Assembly: GCA_005792355.1 (NCBI GenBank) | Contig: SXSC01000193.1 | Coordinates: 1-46,220, forward strand | DNA: 46,220 bases | Reading direction: 5' to 3' | Source of the DNA: Opitutaceae bacterium | GTDB taxonomy: Bacteria; Verrucomicrobiota; Verrucomicrobiia; Opitutales; Opitutaceae | Part shown: positions 23,664 to 31,559 of the stretch, piece after piece | Numbering within the stretch: the first letter of the stretch is position 1 | Layout: each line of letters opens with the position of its first letter | The notes under the pieces: model-generated | Databases searched by the model: none | The model's input: only the letters and a program-made list of their open reading frames with translations | Told to the model about the DNA's origin: nothing | Program-made: the position numbers and the translations under genes

Positions 23664-23697
23664 GCGCGGACGCTCCGTGAAGATCGGCCGGAACGCA

Positions 23698-24441
23698 ATG
23701 TCCACCGCGCCGAGCCTCAGTGTCATCGTCGTCTGCAAGAATCCCGGGCCCCGCCTGCACGTGGCGCTCGCCAGCGTCTGGGAGCAACGCCATGTGCACG
23801 CCGAACTGATCGTGGTCGACGGCGGCTCGACCGACGGCTCCGTCGCGTGGCTCGAGTCCCAACGGGCGCGGATCGCCACGCTGGTCTCGGAGCCGGACGG
23901 CGGGGTTTACGACGCGATGAACAAGGCCATCGCACTCGCCCACGGCACCTGGATCTATTTTCTCGGGGCCGACGACCGGCTGGCCGGCGACATGGTGCTG
24001 AGCGAAACCCTGAATTGGATGAAGAAGACCGAGGCGGCGGTGGTCGTCGGCGAGGCGGCCTTTGACGACGGCCGGATCTACAAGCTGCGGTCGAACGTCA
24101 ACGCGGTCGCGCGCAATTTCATCCATCATCAGGGAACATTTTACCGGCGTACCCTCTTCGAGGAGAACGGCGGTTTCGACGCGACGCTCGCGGTGGCGGC
24201 CGACTACGAGTTCAACGTCCGGCTCTGGAAGAGCCACATCCGGTTCAAGCCGATTCCGCTGCGCATTGCCGCGTGTGGCACCGGCGGCGTCAGCGATGGC
24301 GGCGACTGGCGGGTCTACCGGGAGGAAATCGCCGTGCGGCACCGCTACTTTTCCCTCGCCCGCTCGCTCCCGTGGGACGTGCTCTCGGTGGTCCGCTTCG
24401 TGCGCAAACAGCTCGTCCGCACGCTCGGCCGCCCACGGTAG
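23698..24441 (+). CDS. GT2 family glycosyltransferase
   Basis: 247 residues from the ATG at 23698. WcaA-like GT-A domain: SLSVIVVCKNPGPRL, ELIVVDGGSTDGSVAWL, SEPDGGVYDAMNKAIALAHG, and the metal-binding FLGADDRL (Asp-Asp in place of DXD). The later HHQGTFYRRTLFEENGGFD is typical of glycan-assembly GT2 enzymes. Sugar and acceptor cannot be told. Palindrome H starts 9 bp after the stop. Confidence 0.88.
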   Translation: MSTAPSLSVIVVCKNPGPRLHVALASVWEQRHVHAELIVVDGGSTDGSVAWLESQRARIATLVSEPDGGVYDAMNKAIALAHGTWIYFLGADDRLAGDMVLSETLNWMKKTEAAVVVGEAAFDDGRIYKLRSNVNAVARNFIHHQGTFYRRTLFEENGGFDATLAVAADYEFNVRLWKSHIRFKPIPLRIAACGTGGVSDGGDWRVYREEIAVRHRYFSLARSLPWDVLSVVRFVRKQLVRTLGRPR

Positions 24442-24449
24442 CTCTCCGT

Positions 24450-24476
24450 AACATGTAACGTATTACGTTACATGTT
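24450..24476. repeat. Palindrome H (perfect, 27 bp), variant arms
   Basis: Arm AACATGTAACGTA, centre T, then its reverse complement. The inner ACGTA-T-TACGT matches palindrome F, while the outer arm is unrelated but still perfectly paired. It lies between two convergent genes and could serve as a two-way terminator, though no T tract follows. Confidence 0.88.
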
Positions 24477-24651
24477 GCCGGGAATTCAGGTTCGTCGGAA
24501 ACAGCGCCGGAGGCCCGGCGGTTGGAGCGGGTTTATGTCGCGACCTTGGGCCGGCCGGTAAGACCGGTCGCGTTGCTTCTGGTTCGGTGCAAAACGCGTC
24601 TTGCGGTGAGGCCGAATGGTCCCGGCCTGGAGTTGACCAATCCCCGCGATC

Positions 24652-25794
24652 CTACCCGCCCCACAGCCGGCGTCGGGCGACGAGGTGCGCGAGCAGCTCA
24701 CCGATTTTCGTCGCATACGCCTCCGCAGTGTAGCCGGCGACCACCGCGCTCGCGCGTTCGGTCAACGTGCGGCGCAGTTCACCTTCCCTCAGCAAACGCG
24801 CCATGGCTCCGGCCCACGCCGCCGGATCGAGCGGCGCGGCGTAAAGCGCACCATCGCCGAGTTGCTCGCGATGCCCCGCAAGATCGCTCAACACCATCGG
24901 ACACCCGAGCACCGCCGCTTCCTGCGGCGGAAGATTGTTCGGCCCGAGCAGCGACGGGAAGACCAGCCCCGTCGCCCGCCGATACAGCGCCTTGAGTTCA
25001 CCCCGGCTCACGAAGCCCGGAAAGTGGACGTGGTCCGCGACGCCGAGCGCACCCGCCAGTGCCACGAGATGCGCGGCGTTGCCCTTGTTGGCGCCCACAA
25101 AAATCAGGTGCGGCGCCGGTCTCTCACCTCCGGCCAGCGCGAGACGGGCCAGCGCGTGCAGCACGGTCGCGTGATTCTTGTGCGGCCAGAATTGCGCGGG
25201 ATAAACGAAGCACGGCGCCGCGGGCAGCCAGACTGGAGGTTCATCGGTGACACCGGAGAAATCCGGATTGGGAAAGGGCAGCGCGATGACTTTCTCCGCG
25301 CTCAGCCCGTACAACTCCCGCGCCTCCGCCGCGCCCGCGTTGTTCCCCGTCACCACGAAGCTCGCCTGCCCGAGCATGGTCCGGCACAGCGCCTCGCGAT
25401 ACGTCCAGGGATCGCGGCCGGAGCGCATCTCGGGAAACTCCGGGATGGTGCGATGCCCCAGATCCCAGAGCGTGAAAACAAACGGCACGTCGATCCGCGC
25501 AAACGCCGGCGCCGCGAAATACGCCACCTCGATCCGGAACTTCCGACAAATGGGGCGCAGGTCGACCAGCGGCAGCTCGCCACCGAAATACCGCGCCACC
25601 CGGCACCACGCATAACGCAGCGGCCGCCGCCGATGCGACCACGCGCTCCAGGGCACCGGCACGATTTCGACGTCGTCCGCCGCACCCAGTGAGGCCAGGC
25701 GCGCCCCGATCGTCGTGAGCAGCGTATCCGAACCGCCGTCACCCGGCGACGTGCCGCGGCCAAAAACCCCGATGCGATGGCGTCGTGGATGCAT
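24652..25794 (-). CDS. GT4 family glycosyltransferase
   Basis: 380 residues with a GT-B fold of the GT4 kind. The N-terminal acceptor domain begins RIGVFGRGTSPGDGGSD, then comes the donor domain with FVYPAQFWPHKNH, LIFVGANKG, the HFPGFVSRGELKALYRRATG block and GLVFPSLLGPNNLPPQEAAVLGCP, where the conserved Glu of the EX7E-like motif is replaced in part (PPQEA). The donor is a nucleotide sugar; identity unknown. It is the last gene of the minus-strand polysaccharide run and starts 3 bp after the upstream methyltransferase stop. About 175 bp without a gene separate it from palindrome H, with only a small hairpin (CCGGT-AAG-ACCGG, 24555-24567). Confidence 0.9.
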   Translation of the reverse strand: MHPRRHRIGVFGRGTSPGDGGSDTLLTTIGARLASLGAADDVEIVPVPWSAWSHRRRPLRYAWCRVARYFGGELPLVDLRPICRKFRIEVAYFAAPAFARIDVPFVFTLWDLGHRTIPEFPEMRSGRDPWTYREALCRTMLGQASFVVTGNNAGAAEARELYGLSAEKVIALPFPNPDFSGVTDEPPVWLPAAPCFVYPAQFWPHKNHATVLHALARLALAGGERPAPHLIFVGANKGNAAHLVALAGALGVADHVHFPGFVSRGELKALYRRATGLVFPSLLGPNNLPPQEAAVLGCPMVLSDLAGHREQLGDGALYAAPLDPAAWAGAMARLLREGELRRTLTERASAVVAGYTAEAYATKIGELLAHLVARRRLWGG

Positions 25795-25797
25795 GCG

Positions 25798-26559
25798 TCA
25801 CTTCGCCCGCGCGACCACGAGACCATACCACGCCCGCTCATGGAGCGCCTGCTCACTGAGATCGGCTCGCGTGGCCTCGAGCGTAAAACCCGCGCGCGCC
25901 AGCGCCGCCTCGAGTTCCGGCAGGAAGAAATAACGCAGCTGATGCACCTCCCGGACCTGCGCGATCCCGCCCGTGGCGACGTCTTCGATGAACACGTCGT
26001 AGGCCACGTCGATCCGACGTTGGTCCGGCTGGTGCCGGGGCTCCGCGATCCGCGTGGCGCGAATGCGCTCGTCGCTCACGCGCCGCACGCGGACCACCGG
26101 CGGATCGGCGAGCACCCCCGGGCCGTGCCAAAAATCGAAAATGAAGCGGCCGCCCGTCGCGAGATGCCGGCGGACATTGGCCAACGCCCGCTCCGCCTCG
26201 CCCGGCGCCGCCTGATACGACATCACGTGAAAAAGCGATACCACCGCGGCAAACGTCCGGCCGAGCGAGAACTCCGCCGCCGCGCCGGTGGCAAATTCGA
26301 TCTCCGCGGCCGCCGCCGTCTTCAACCGCGCCAGCGCAATCATGTCGCCCGCGAGATCCACCCCCGTGACTTTCCAGCCCAGCGCCGCGAACTCCCGCGC
26401 GTGCGCCCCGGTGCCGCAGCCCACGTCGAGCAGCGCGCCCGGGGCCACGCCGCCCGCCCGCAGCAGCCCGTCGACGAAACGCGCCTCGGCCGCGTAGTCC
26501 TTGTCGCGATAGAGCAGGTCGTAGTACCGCGCGTAGTGGGAAAAGCTTCCGGCGCTCAT
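25798..26559 (-). CDS. SAM-dependent methyltransferase
   Basis: 253 residues from the ATG at 26559, which overlaps the aminotransferase stop (ATGA). A class I Rossmann methyltransferase: motif I LLDVGCGTGAHA at about 42-53, the acidic loop VTGVDLAGDMI, and FAAVVSLFHVMSYQ, followed by FIFDFWHGPGVL. The start YARYYDLLYRDKDY is seen in many sugar or small-molecule methyltransferases next to PLP aminotransferases. It may methylate an amino sugar made by the neighbouring DegT enzyme, or the phosphonate moiety; the sequence does not decide. Confidence 0.85.
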   Translation of the reverse strand: MSAGSFSHYARYYDLLYRDKDYAAEARFVDGLLRAGGVAPGALLDVGCGTGAHAREFAALGWKVTGVDLAGDMIALARLKTAAAAEIEFATGAAAEFSLGRTFAAVVSLFHVMSYQAAPGEAERALANVRRHLATGGRFIFDFWHGPGVLADPPVVRVRRVSDERIRATRIAEPRHQPDQRRIDVAYDVFIEDVATGGIAQVREVHQLRYFFLPELEAALARAGFTLEATRADLSEQALHERAWYGLVVARAK

Positions 26560-27683
26560 ACGAGTGCTTCCCGCAACGCCGCCACGACCCGCGCGACCGT
26601 CGCCTCGGTCAGGGTCAACCCACTCGGCAGGTAGAAACCGAAACGATAAGCGTGGTCGGTGCGGGGATGCGTTGCTCCCGCGAACAGCCCCCGCTCGCGC
26701 AACGCCGGCTGCTGGTGCAGCCCCAGGAAAAACGGCCGCGTGGCCACCCCGCGCGCCTTCAGCCGCTCCATGACGGTCGCGGCCTCGAGCCCGCGCGCCG
26801 GGTCGAGCTCGACCGCGTAAACCCAGTACACCGAACGAGCCCACGGCTGCACCTGCATGAAGCGGACGCCGGGCACCGCGCCGAGCGCGGCGCGGTACCA
26901 CGCGGCGATGCGCGTCTTCATCGCAATGAACTCGTCGATCCGCTCCACCTGCGCCAGTCCCACCGCCGCCTGCAGGTTGGTCATCCGGAAATTGTAGCCA
27001 ATCTCCGTATGGTAGAAACGGCGCTCCGGACGAAAGCAGAGGTTGCGGTAAGATCGCGCGCGCGCGGCGACCGCGGCGTCGTCCGCCAGCACCATGCCGC
27101 CCTCGCCGGTGGTCACGATTTTGTTGGCGTAGAAGCTCGTGGCGGTCGCATCCCCCATCGCGCCGCATTTCATCCAGCGCCCGCCGAGCTGACGGCTGAA
27201 ATATTCCGCCCCGTGCACCTCCGCGGCATCTTCGAGAATCTTGAAACCGTGGCGCTCGCGCAGGCGCAGCAGCGGATCCATGTCGACGGCGTGTCCGAAG
27301 ATATGCACCGGCATCACGACCTTGGTCCGGGGCGTGAGGCTGGCCTCCACCAGCGCCATGTCCATGCACCAGGTCTCCGGATCGATGTCGACCAGCACGG
27401 GCCGCGCTCCCAGCCGGAGGGCCGCGACCGCGCAGGAGATGATCGTGAAGGCCGGCATGATGACTTCGTCGCCCTCGCCGACCCCGAGGGCATAGAGCGC
27501 CGCCTCGAGCGCCGCAGTGCCGTTGCACACCGCCACGCCATGCGCCCGATCCAGGCGGGCGGCAAAGGCCGCTTCAAATTTCGCGACAAACGGCCCCTCC
27601 GAGGAAATCCACCCGGAGTCGATGCACTCCGCCAGATAGCGTTTCTCGTTTCCGTCGAGCAGCGGCTCGCTCACTGGAATCAT
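26556..27683 (-). CDS. DegT/DnrJ/EryC1-type sugar aminotransferase
   Basis: 375 residues, the usual family length. A PLP-dependent enzyme that puts an amino group on a nucleotide-activated keto sugar. Visible: GVAVCNGTAALEAAL (phosphate-binding turn), EVIMPAFTIISCAVA, the cofactor-pairing Asp in ILEDAAEVHGAEY (Asp152), and the Schiff-base Lys188 in SFYANKIVTTGEGG. The closest style is GDP-perosamine synthase (IGYNFRMTNLQAAVGLAQ), so GDP-4-keto-6-deoxymannose is a plausible substrate. The start overlaps the stop of the cupin-like gene by 4 nt (ATGA). Confidence 0.92.
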   Translation of the reverse strand: MIPVSEPLLDGNEKRYLAECIDSGWISSEGPFVAKFEAAFAARLDRAHGVAVCNGTAALEAALYALGVGEGDEVIMPAFTIISCAVAALRLGARPVLVDIDPETWCMDMALVEASLTPRTKVVMPVHIFGHAVDMDPLLRLRERHGFKILEDAAEVHGAEYFSRQLGGRWMKCGAMGDATATSFYANKIVTTGEGGMVLADDAAVAARARSYRNLCFRPERRFYHTEIGYNFRMTNLQAAVGLAQVERIDEFIAMKTRIAAWYRAALGAVPGVRFMQVQPWARSVYWVYAVELDPARGLEAATVMERLKARGVATRPFFLGLHQQPALRERGLFAGATHPRTDHAYRFGFYLPSGLTLTEATVARVVAALREALV

Positions 27684-28126
27684 GATCCGCCTCCAGAAAC
27701 CCGCACGCGGTCGGCCGCGACACTGGCGATGCGCGTCTTGTCTTGGTCGCCGGCAAACGGCCCCTGTTTCACCTCGAACATCTCGACCGGCTCGAGCACC
27801 TCGAAGCCATGCCCGCCCGCGACGAGCAAAATGACATCACCGCCGCCAAGCAGGCGGCTTTCGACGTAGGCTTGCGCCTCGGTGTAGAAGTCCACCCGCA
27901 GCCGGCCCTTGCGCACGAAGAGCACCTCGAGGGTCCGCGTGACGGCGCGGTGCACGATCTTGTGCACGTGCGGCGCGATCTGTTTCCCCGCCGGATGCTG
28001 CATGTAGGCCAGCTGCTGGCTGTAGTCGTTGGGCGTGAAAAACGAAATGCCCGGCCGATCGATCGAGCCGCGCACAATCATCGCCAGCACCACGCCGTCC
28101 GCCAAAACCGTTTCGACTGCATCCAT
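27680..28126 (-). CDS. Cupin-like small protein
   Basis: 148 residues from the ATG at 28126. It looks like a single cupin barrel: HPAGKQIAPHVHKIVHRAV holds the first metal-type motif (His-x-His), and VLFVRKGRLRVDFY, GGGDVILLVAGGHGFEVLE the second half. Cupin enzymes of polysaccharide clusters isomerise or epimerise sugars, or act as oxygenases; which applies here is not clear. The gene overlaps the aminotransferase start by 4 nt and follows the DXD protein gene after 44 bp, so it is surely co-transcribed. Confidence 0.75.
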   Translation of the reverse strand: MDAVETVLADGVVLAMIVRGSIDRPGISFFTPNDYSQQLAYMQHPAGKQIAPHVHKIVHRAVTRTLEVLFVRKGRLRVDFYTEAQAYVESRLLGGGDVILLVAGGHGFEVLEPVEMFEVKQGPFAGDQDKTRIASVAADRVRVSGGGS

Positions 28127-28170
28127 GGCTGAAGTGGCTACCGTCGCGCGGAGGATCCAGCAAGGCGGAA

Positions 28171-29214
28171 TCAGCCCGGAAACACGCCGCGCTCCCACCA
28201 CGCCTCGTCGCGGAACACCGCGCCAAAATCGCCCGTCTCGAAAAACCGCCGGCAAATCGCCGCGCGATCGTACACCCGCCCGCCGGTGAGTTTGCGCAGC
28301 GCGCCGTGGAGGAGTGTTTCCCGATCGCGCGTGCGAAACGTCACGCGACCGGTCCCCGCCAGCTCTCCGAGACGTTCGCGCGCCAGGTGCTTCGCGAGAT
28401 ACCGGCACCAATCCGTCTGCATGTGCCAGAGCGCCACCCGCCGGCCGCCGAGCGTGTCAATGCCGGCCACCCGCCGGTACGCCAACGGACGCTCCGGCAC
28501 GAGTTCGCCGATCAGCAGGGGGTTTTCGAAAAACACCTGCTGCGGCGCACTCGCGAGAAACTCCGCCGGGGACGATTGCGGCAAGCGGTCGGTGTGGATC
28601 AAGTGGCTGATCAAATCCTGATCGCTGGAGATGGTCCGCCGGTCGCGCGTGCCCGCCCATTTGGTCCGCGCGGAATCCTCCCAGCCCGTGCGCTCCGCCC
28701 AAGCCGCGGCGGAATACGCGTCGATGTCCCGCGCGAATCGCTCCAGCTCCGCGGCGTAGCGCACTCCCCAGGCCGCGTCGCCAAGCGCGACCAACGCCGG
28801 ACAGCCCTGGAGCACGAGCGTCCGGCCGGCGCAGAGCTGTGCGAGCTCGGCCGGCGATTCGTTGAACACGACATCACCGTCGAAATGCAGCAACGGCTCG
28901 CCCGCATAGAGGTCGGCGAGCACCAGCCAGCGCAAGAAACAGTTGCGCTCAAATTCTCCGAACCTCCCGAGCGCCGGAAGCCGGGCCGAGTGCGCCCGGA
29001 AGCCCGGCTCCGCATCGTGCATCGCATAACCAGCCTCGCGAAGCTGTGCCACGCAGGTGTCGTCGAGCTCCGCGCGGCCGTGGAGGAAAACGAGATCGAC
29101 CGCGGGCGCGAAGCCGAGGGCGTGCGCCCGCCGGGCGTTGAAGAGGAGCGGCACGCCGGCCTCGAAGCGCGCGCCACCACCAGCCGGCACCCACACGATG
29201 ATAACCGGTCTCAT
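28171..29214 (-). CDS. Putative GT-A-type glycosyltransferase, family not recognised
   Basis: 347 residues with no signal peptide or membrane segment. It starts with MRPVIIVWVPAGGGARFEAG. A DXD-like motif lies at 112-114 in LLHFDGDVVFNESP, preceded by NCFLRWLVLADLY, the layout of GT-A nucleotide-sugar transferases. A later stretch has SSDQDLISHLIHTD, also common in such enzymes, and the C-terminus is rich in Arg and Trp. I do not recognise the exact family. It lies in the phosphonate/polysaccharide run, overlapping the upstream methyltransferase stop by 4 nt (ATGA). It could transfer a sugar or possibly the CMP-activated phosphonate. Confidence 0.6.
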   Translation of the reverse strand: MRPVIIVWVPAGGGARFEAGVPLLFNARRAHALGFAPAVDLVFLHGRAELDDTCVAQLREAGYAMHDAEPGFRAHSARLPALGRFGEFERNCFLRWLVLADLYAGEPLLHFDGDVVFNESPAELAQLCAGRTLVLQGCPALVALGDAAWGVRYAAELERFARDIDAYSAAAWAERTGWEDSARTKWAGTRDRRTISSDQDLISHLIHTDRLPQSSPAEFLASAPQQVFFENPLLIGELVPERPLAYRRVAGIDTLGGRRVALWHMQTDWCRYLAKHLARERLGELAGTGRVTFRTRDRETLLHGALRKLTGGRVYDRAAICRRFFETGDFGAVFRDEAWWERGVFPG

Positions 29215-30041
29215 GCCTTCCGCACCACGCACAGGTGCATGTGATTGTGCCAAAACGGCCGCCGCGCGAGCCACGCATTGAGCCACCGGCCCACGGCGTT
29301 GGGATGAAACTCGAGGTGGCCGAAACGCACGAAGGGCCGGCCGAATTCGATGTAGAGCCCGTCGATCAACGAGGTCGGCACGCTCTCGACGATCGTGAAG
29401 CCCTGCCGCGTCAGCTCGTGTTCAAACTCGGCCTTTGTCAGGCGGTATTCGAAAAACTCTCCGAACATCGGCCAGCGTTTGAACGGCGGCAACGACGCGG
29501 GCTCCGGTTGCGCCGTGAACTGGTGGGGCGGCTTGCCGAAGAGACGCCGCATCCAGTTCCAGCGCTTGGGATACCCGAGCAGCGCGTGCAAATGATAAAT
29601 GCCCGTCGGGTATTTGATCCGCCGGATGAGATTGAAGCTCGGCACAATCACCAACGCCATGCCGCCGGGCTTCAGCACCCGGTGCATCTCGCGAATCGGC
29701 GCCGCCATGCCCTCGTACACGTGCTCGATCACGCCGAGCGAGAGAATCCCCTCGAAGGTGTTGTCGGCATAGGGCAGCGTGCGCACGTCGCCCTCGCGAA
29801 TCTTCAGCTGCGGAAAAACGCGGTGCAACGTCGCCACGGTCTCCGCGCTGATTTCCATTCCCTCGATGTCGTAGCCGCGCGCCGTCAGCCAGTGGACAAA
29901 CCGCCCCGAGCCGCAGCCGGCCTCGAGCAAGCGGGCGTCCGGGGGAAAATATTTGAAGATGAATGGCGTCACCGGCTCGTCCGGGCAGTTCGCGATCAGT
30001 TTTTCGAAATCGGACTGCTTCCACTCGAATACAGGCGTCAT
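29211..30041 (-). CDS. SAM-dependent methyltransferase (UbiE/type 11 fold)
   Basis: 276 residues. Motif I is LLEAGCGSGRFVHWL (about 38-52), followed by IEGMEISAETV, GDVRTLPYADNTFEGILSLGVIEH (motif II-like) and REMHRVLKPGGMALVIVPS. This is the type 11 methyltransferase pattern. A helical insert with basic and aromatic residues (LGYPKRWNWMRRLFGKPPHQ) may contact a membrane or glycan. It begins 21 bp after the flippase stop and overlaps the next gene by 4 nt. The substrate is probably a glycan or its precursor. Confidence 0.87.
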   Translation of the reverse strand: MTPVFEWKQSDFEKLIANCPDEPVTPFIFKYFPPDARLLEAGCGSGRFVHWLTARGYDIEGMEISAETVATLHRVFPQLKIREGDVRTLPYADNTFEGILSLGVIEHVYEGMAAPIREMHRVLKPGGMALVIVPSFNLIRRIKYPTGIYHLHALLGYPKRWNWMRRLFGKPPHQFTAQPEPASLPPFKRWPMFGEFFEYRLTKAEFEHELTRQGFTIVESVPTSLIDGLYIEFGRPFVRFGHLEFHPNAVGRWLNAWLARRPFWHNHMHLCVVRKA

Positions 30042-30062
30042 GGCGGTCGGGGGGACAGGTGG

Positions 30063-31559
30063 CTAGATCGCCGGCGCGTGGCGCGCAAACATTTGCCGCA
30101 GGGCGTTCCCACCCCAGCGCAGTGTCGCGCGGTCCAACAGCCACAGCGTGCCGCCGTAAATCGCCACGCCCGCCAGGATCGCAAGGACCAGCCAGCCCGC
30201 GTGGGTCGCCGGCGTGAGCCGCAGGATCGCCCCCACGCCCAGCGCCAGGCCGAGACACGCCACCAGCGGCAACTTCACCCGGTCCCAGAGGAAACGGCGC
30301 GGCAGCGCCAGAACCCGGCGGGCGAATTGGTAGGCGATCAGGTTGTTGACCTGCGCGGTGAGGAGCCGCGCGCTGCAAAACGCGAGCATGCCGTACGGCG
30401 CCGCCCACACGTAGGCTGGCAGGCTCACGATGACCGCGAGGACGAGCGTCTTGACGTTGAGCTCGGGCCGGCCCACCGCAGAAAACGCCGTCGAGTTGAG
30501 CCCCACGAGCCATTCGAGGCCCATCCGCAGGCCCATCAACTGCACGACCACGCCCGCCGCCAGCCACGGTTCACCCAACACGATCACCGCCGCCCGTTCC
30601 CCGACCAACGCCGCGCCCACACCGATCGGCAGCGCGAGGAGGACGACGATCCGGGTGAGCTTGCCGAGGGTGTCGAGCAGCGCGGGCCGATCGGCCTGCA
30701 GCCGCGAGAACAGCCCCAACGCCACCGGCACCAGCGGGGTGAACACGATGTTGGAGAGATACGCCACGACCATGCTGCCCATCCGGTAGGCCCCGAGCGC
30801 CTCCGGCCCGAGAAAGTGACCGAGCGCGATCGAGTCGCCCCACGAAACGAGCCACGCCAGCATCGACTCGAGCAACACCCATCTCGAGTAGGCGAACATC
30901 CGGCCGAACGCCGCCCCGTCAAAGCGGAACCGGGGCCGCCACGCGCAGGCCGACCAATACAGGATCACCTGCGCGGCGGCGCCCCCGAGGGTGCCCCACA
31001 CGAGCGACCACACGCCGTGGCCCAGCAGCGCGAGGCCAATCGATACCCCGCCCATGACGAGCGCCGGCAGAAACCGCAACAGGAAGAGCGCCTTGAAACG
31101 AATCTCCCGCTGCAGCATCGCGGCATGAACCGAAACGAGGCTCGTCAGCACGACGTGCAGCCCCAGCACGCGCAGCACGGCGGCGCTCTCCGGACTCTGA
31201 AAGAAATTCGCGATCGGCCGGGCAAAAGCAAAAATGGCCGCGTAGAGCGCGAGCGCGACGCCGACACTGATCCAGAACGCGTTGTTCGCGTACGCCTCGA
31301 GGCTGTGGTCGGTCTGGATCAAGGTCTTGCCAAGGCCGAACTCCTGGAAGATCTGCGCCAGCCCGATCGCAATCATCGCGACACCCACCACGCCGAAATC
31401 CGCCGGCGTGAGCAACTTTGCGAGCACCAGCAGCACCACGGGCTGCGCGCCACGCCCGAGCACCTCGGCGAGCGCGCTCCACTTCACCGCGCGCACGGAG
31501 CGCTGCTTTACCCCGGCGTGGTGATCGCACGCGGGGGGCTGGTCCGGCGGCGCCTTCAC
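30063..31559 (-). CDS. Polysaccharide flippase (MOP superfamily, Wzx/WzxC-like)
   Basis: 498 residues from a GTG at 31559 that overlaps the previous stop as GTGA. About twelve to fourteen membrane helices run through the protein. The first block (KWSALAEVLGRGAQPVVLLVLAKLLTPADFGVV) and the QEFGLGKTLIQTDH motif are typical of WzxC-type exporters, which carry lipid-linked repeat units across the inner membrane. It therefore links the cytoplasmic enzymes of this run to periplasmic polymerisation by the O-antigen ligase-like protein. An in-frame start further upstream would add an Arg-rich, unlikely leader. Confidence 0.9.
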   Translation of the reverse strand: MKAPPDQPPACDHHAGVKQRSVRAVKWSALAEVLGRGAQPVVLLVLAKLLTPADFGVVGVAMIAIGLAQIFQEFGLGKTLIQTDHSLEAYANNAFWISVGVALALYAAIFAFARPIANFFQSPESAAVLRVLGLHVVLTSLVSVHAAMLQREIRFKALFLLRFLPALVMGGVSIGLALLGHGVWSLVWGTLGGAAAQVILYWSACAWRPRFRFDGAAFGRMFAYSRWVLLESMLAWLVSWGDSIALGHFLGPEALGAYRMGSMVVAYLSNIVFTPLVPVALGLFSRLQADRPALLDTLGKLTRIVVLLALPIGVGAALVGERAAVIVLGEPWLAAGVVVQLMGLRMGLEWLVGLNSTAFSAVGRPELNVKTLVLAVIVSLPAYVWAAPYGMLAFCSARLLTAQVNNLIAYQFARRVLALPRRFLWDRVKLPLVACLGLALGVGAILRLTPATHAGWLVLAILAGVAIYGGTLWLLDRATLRWGGNALRQMFARHAPAI

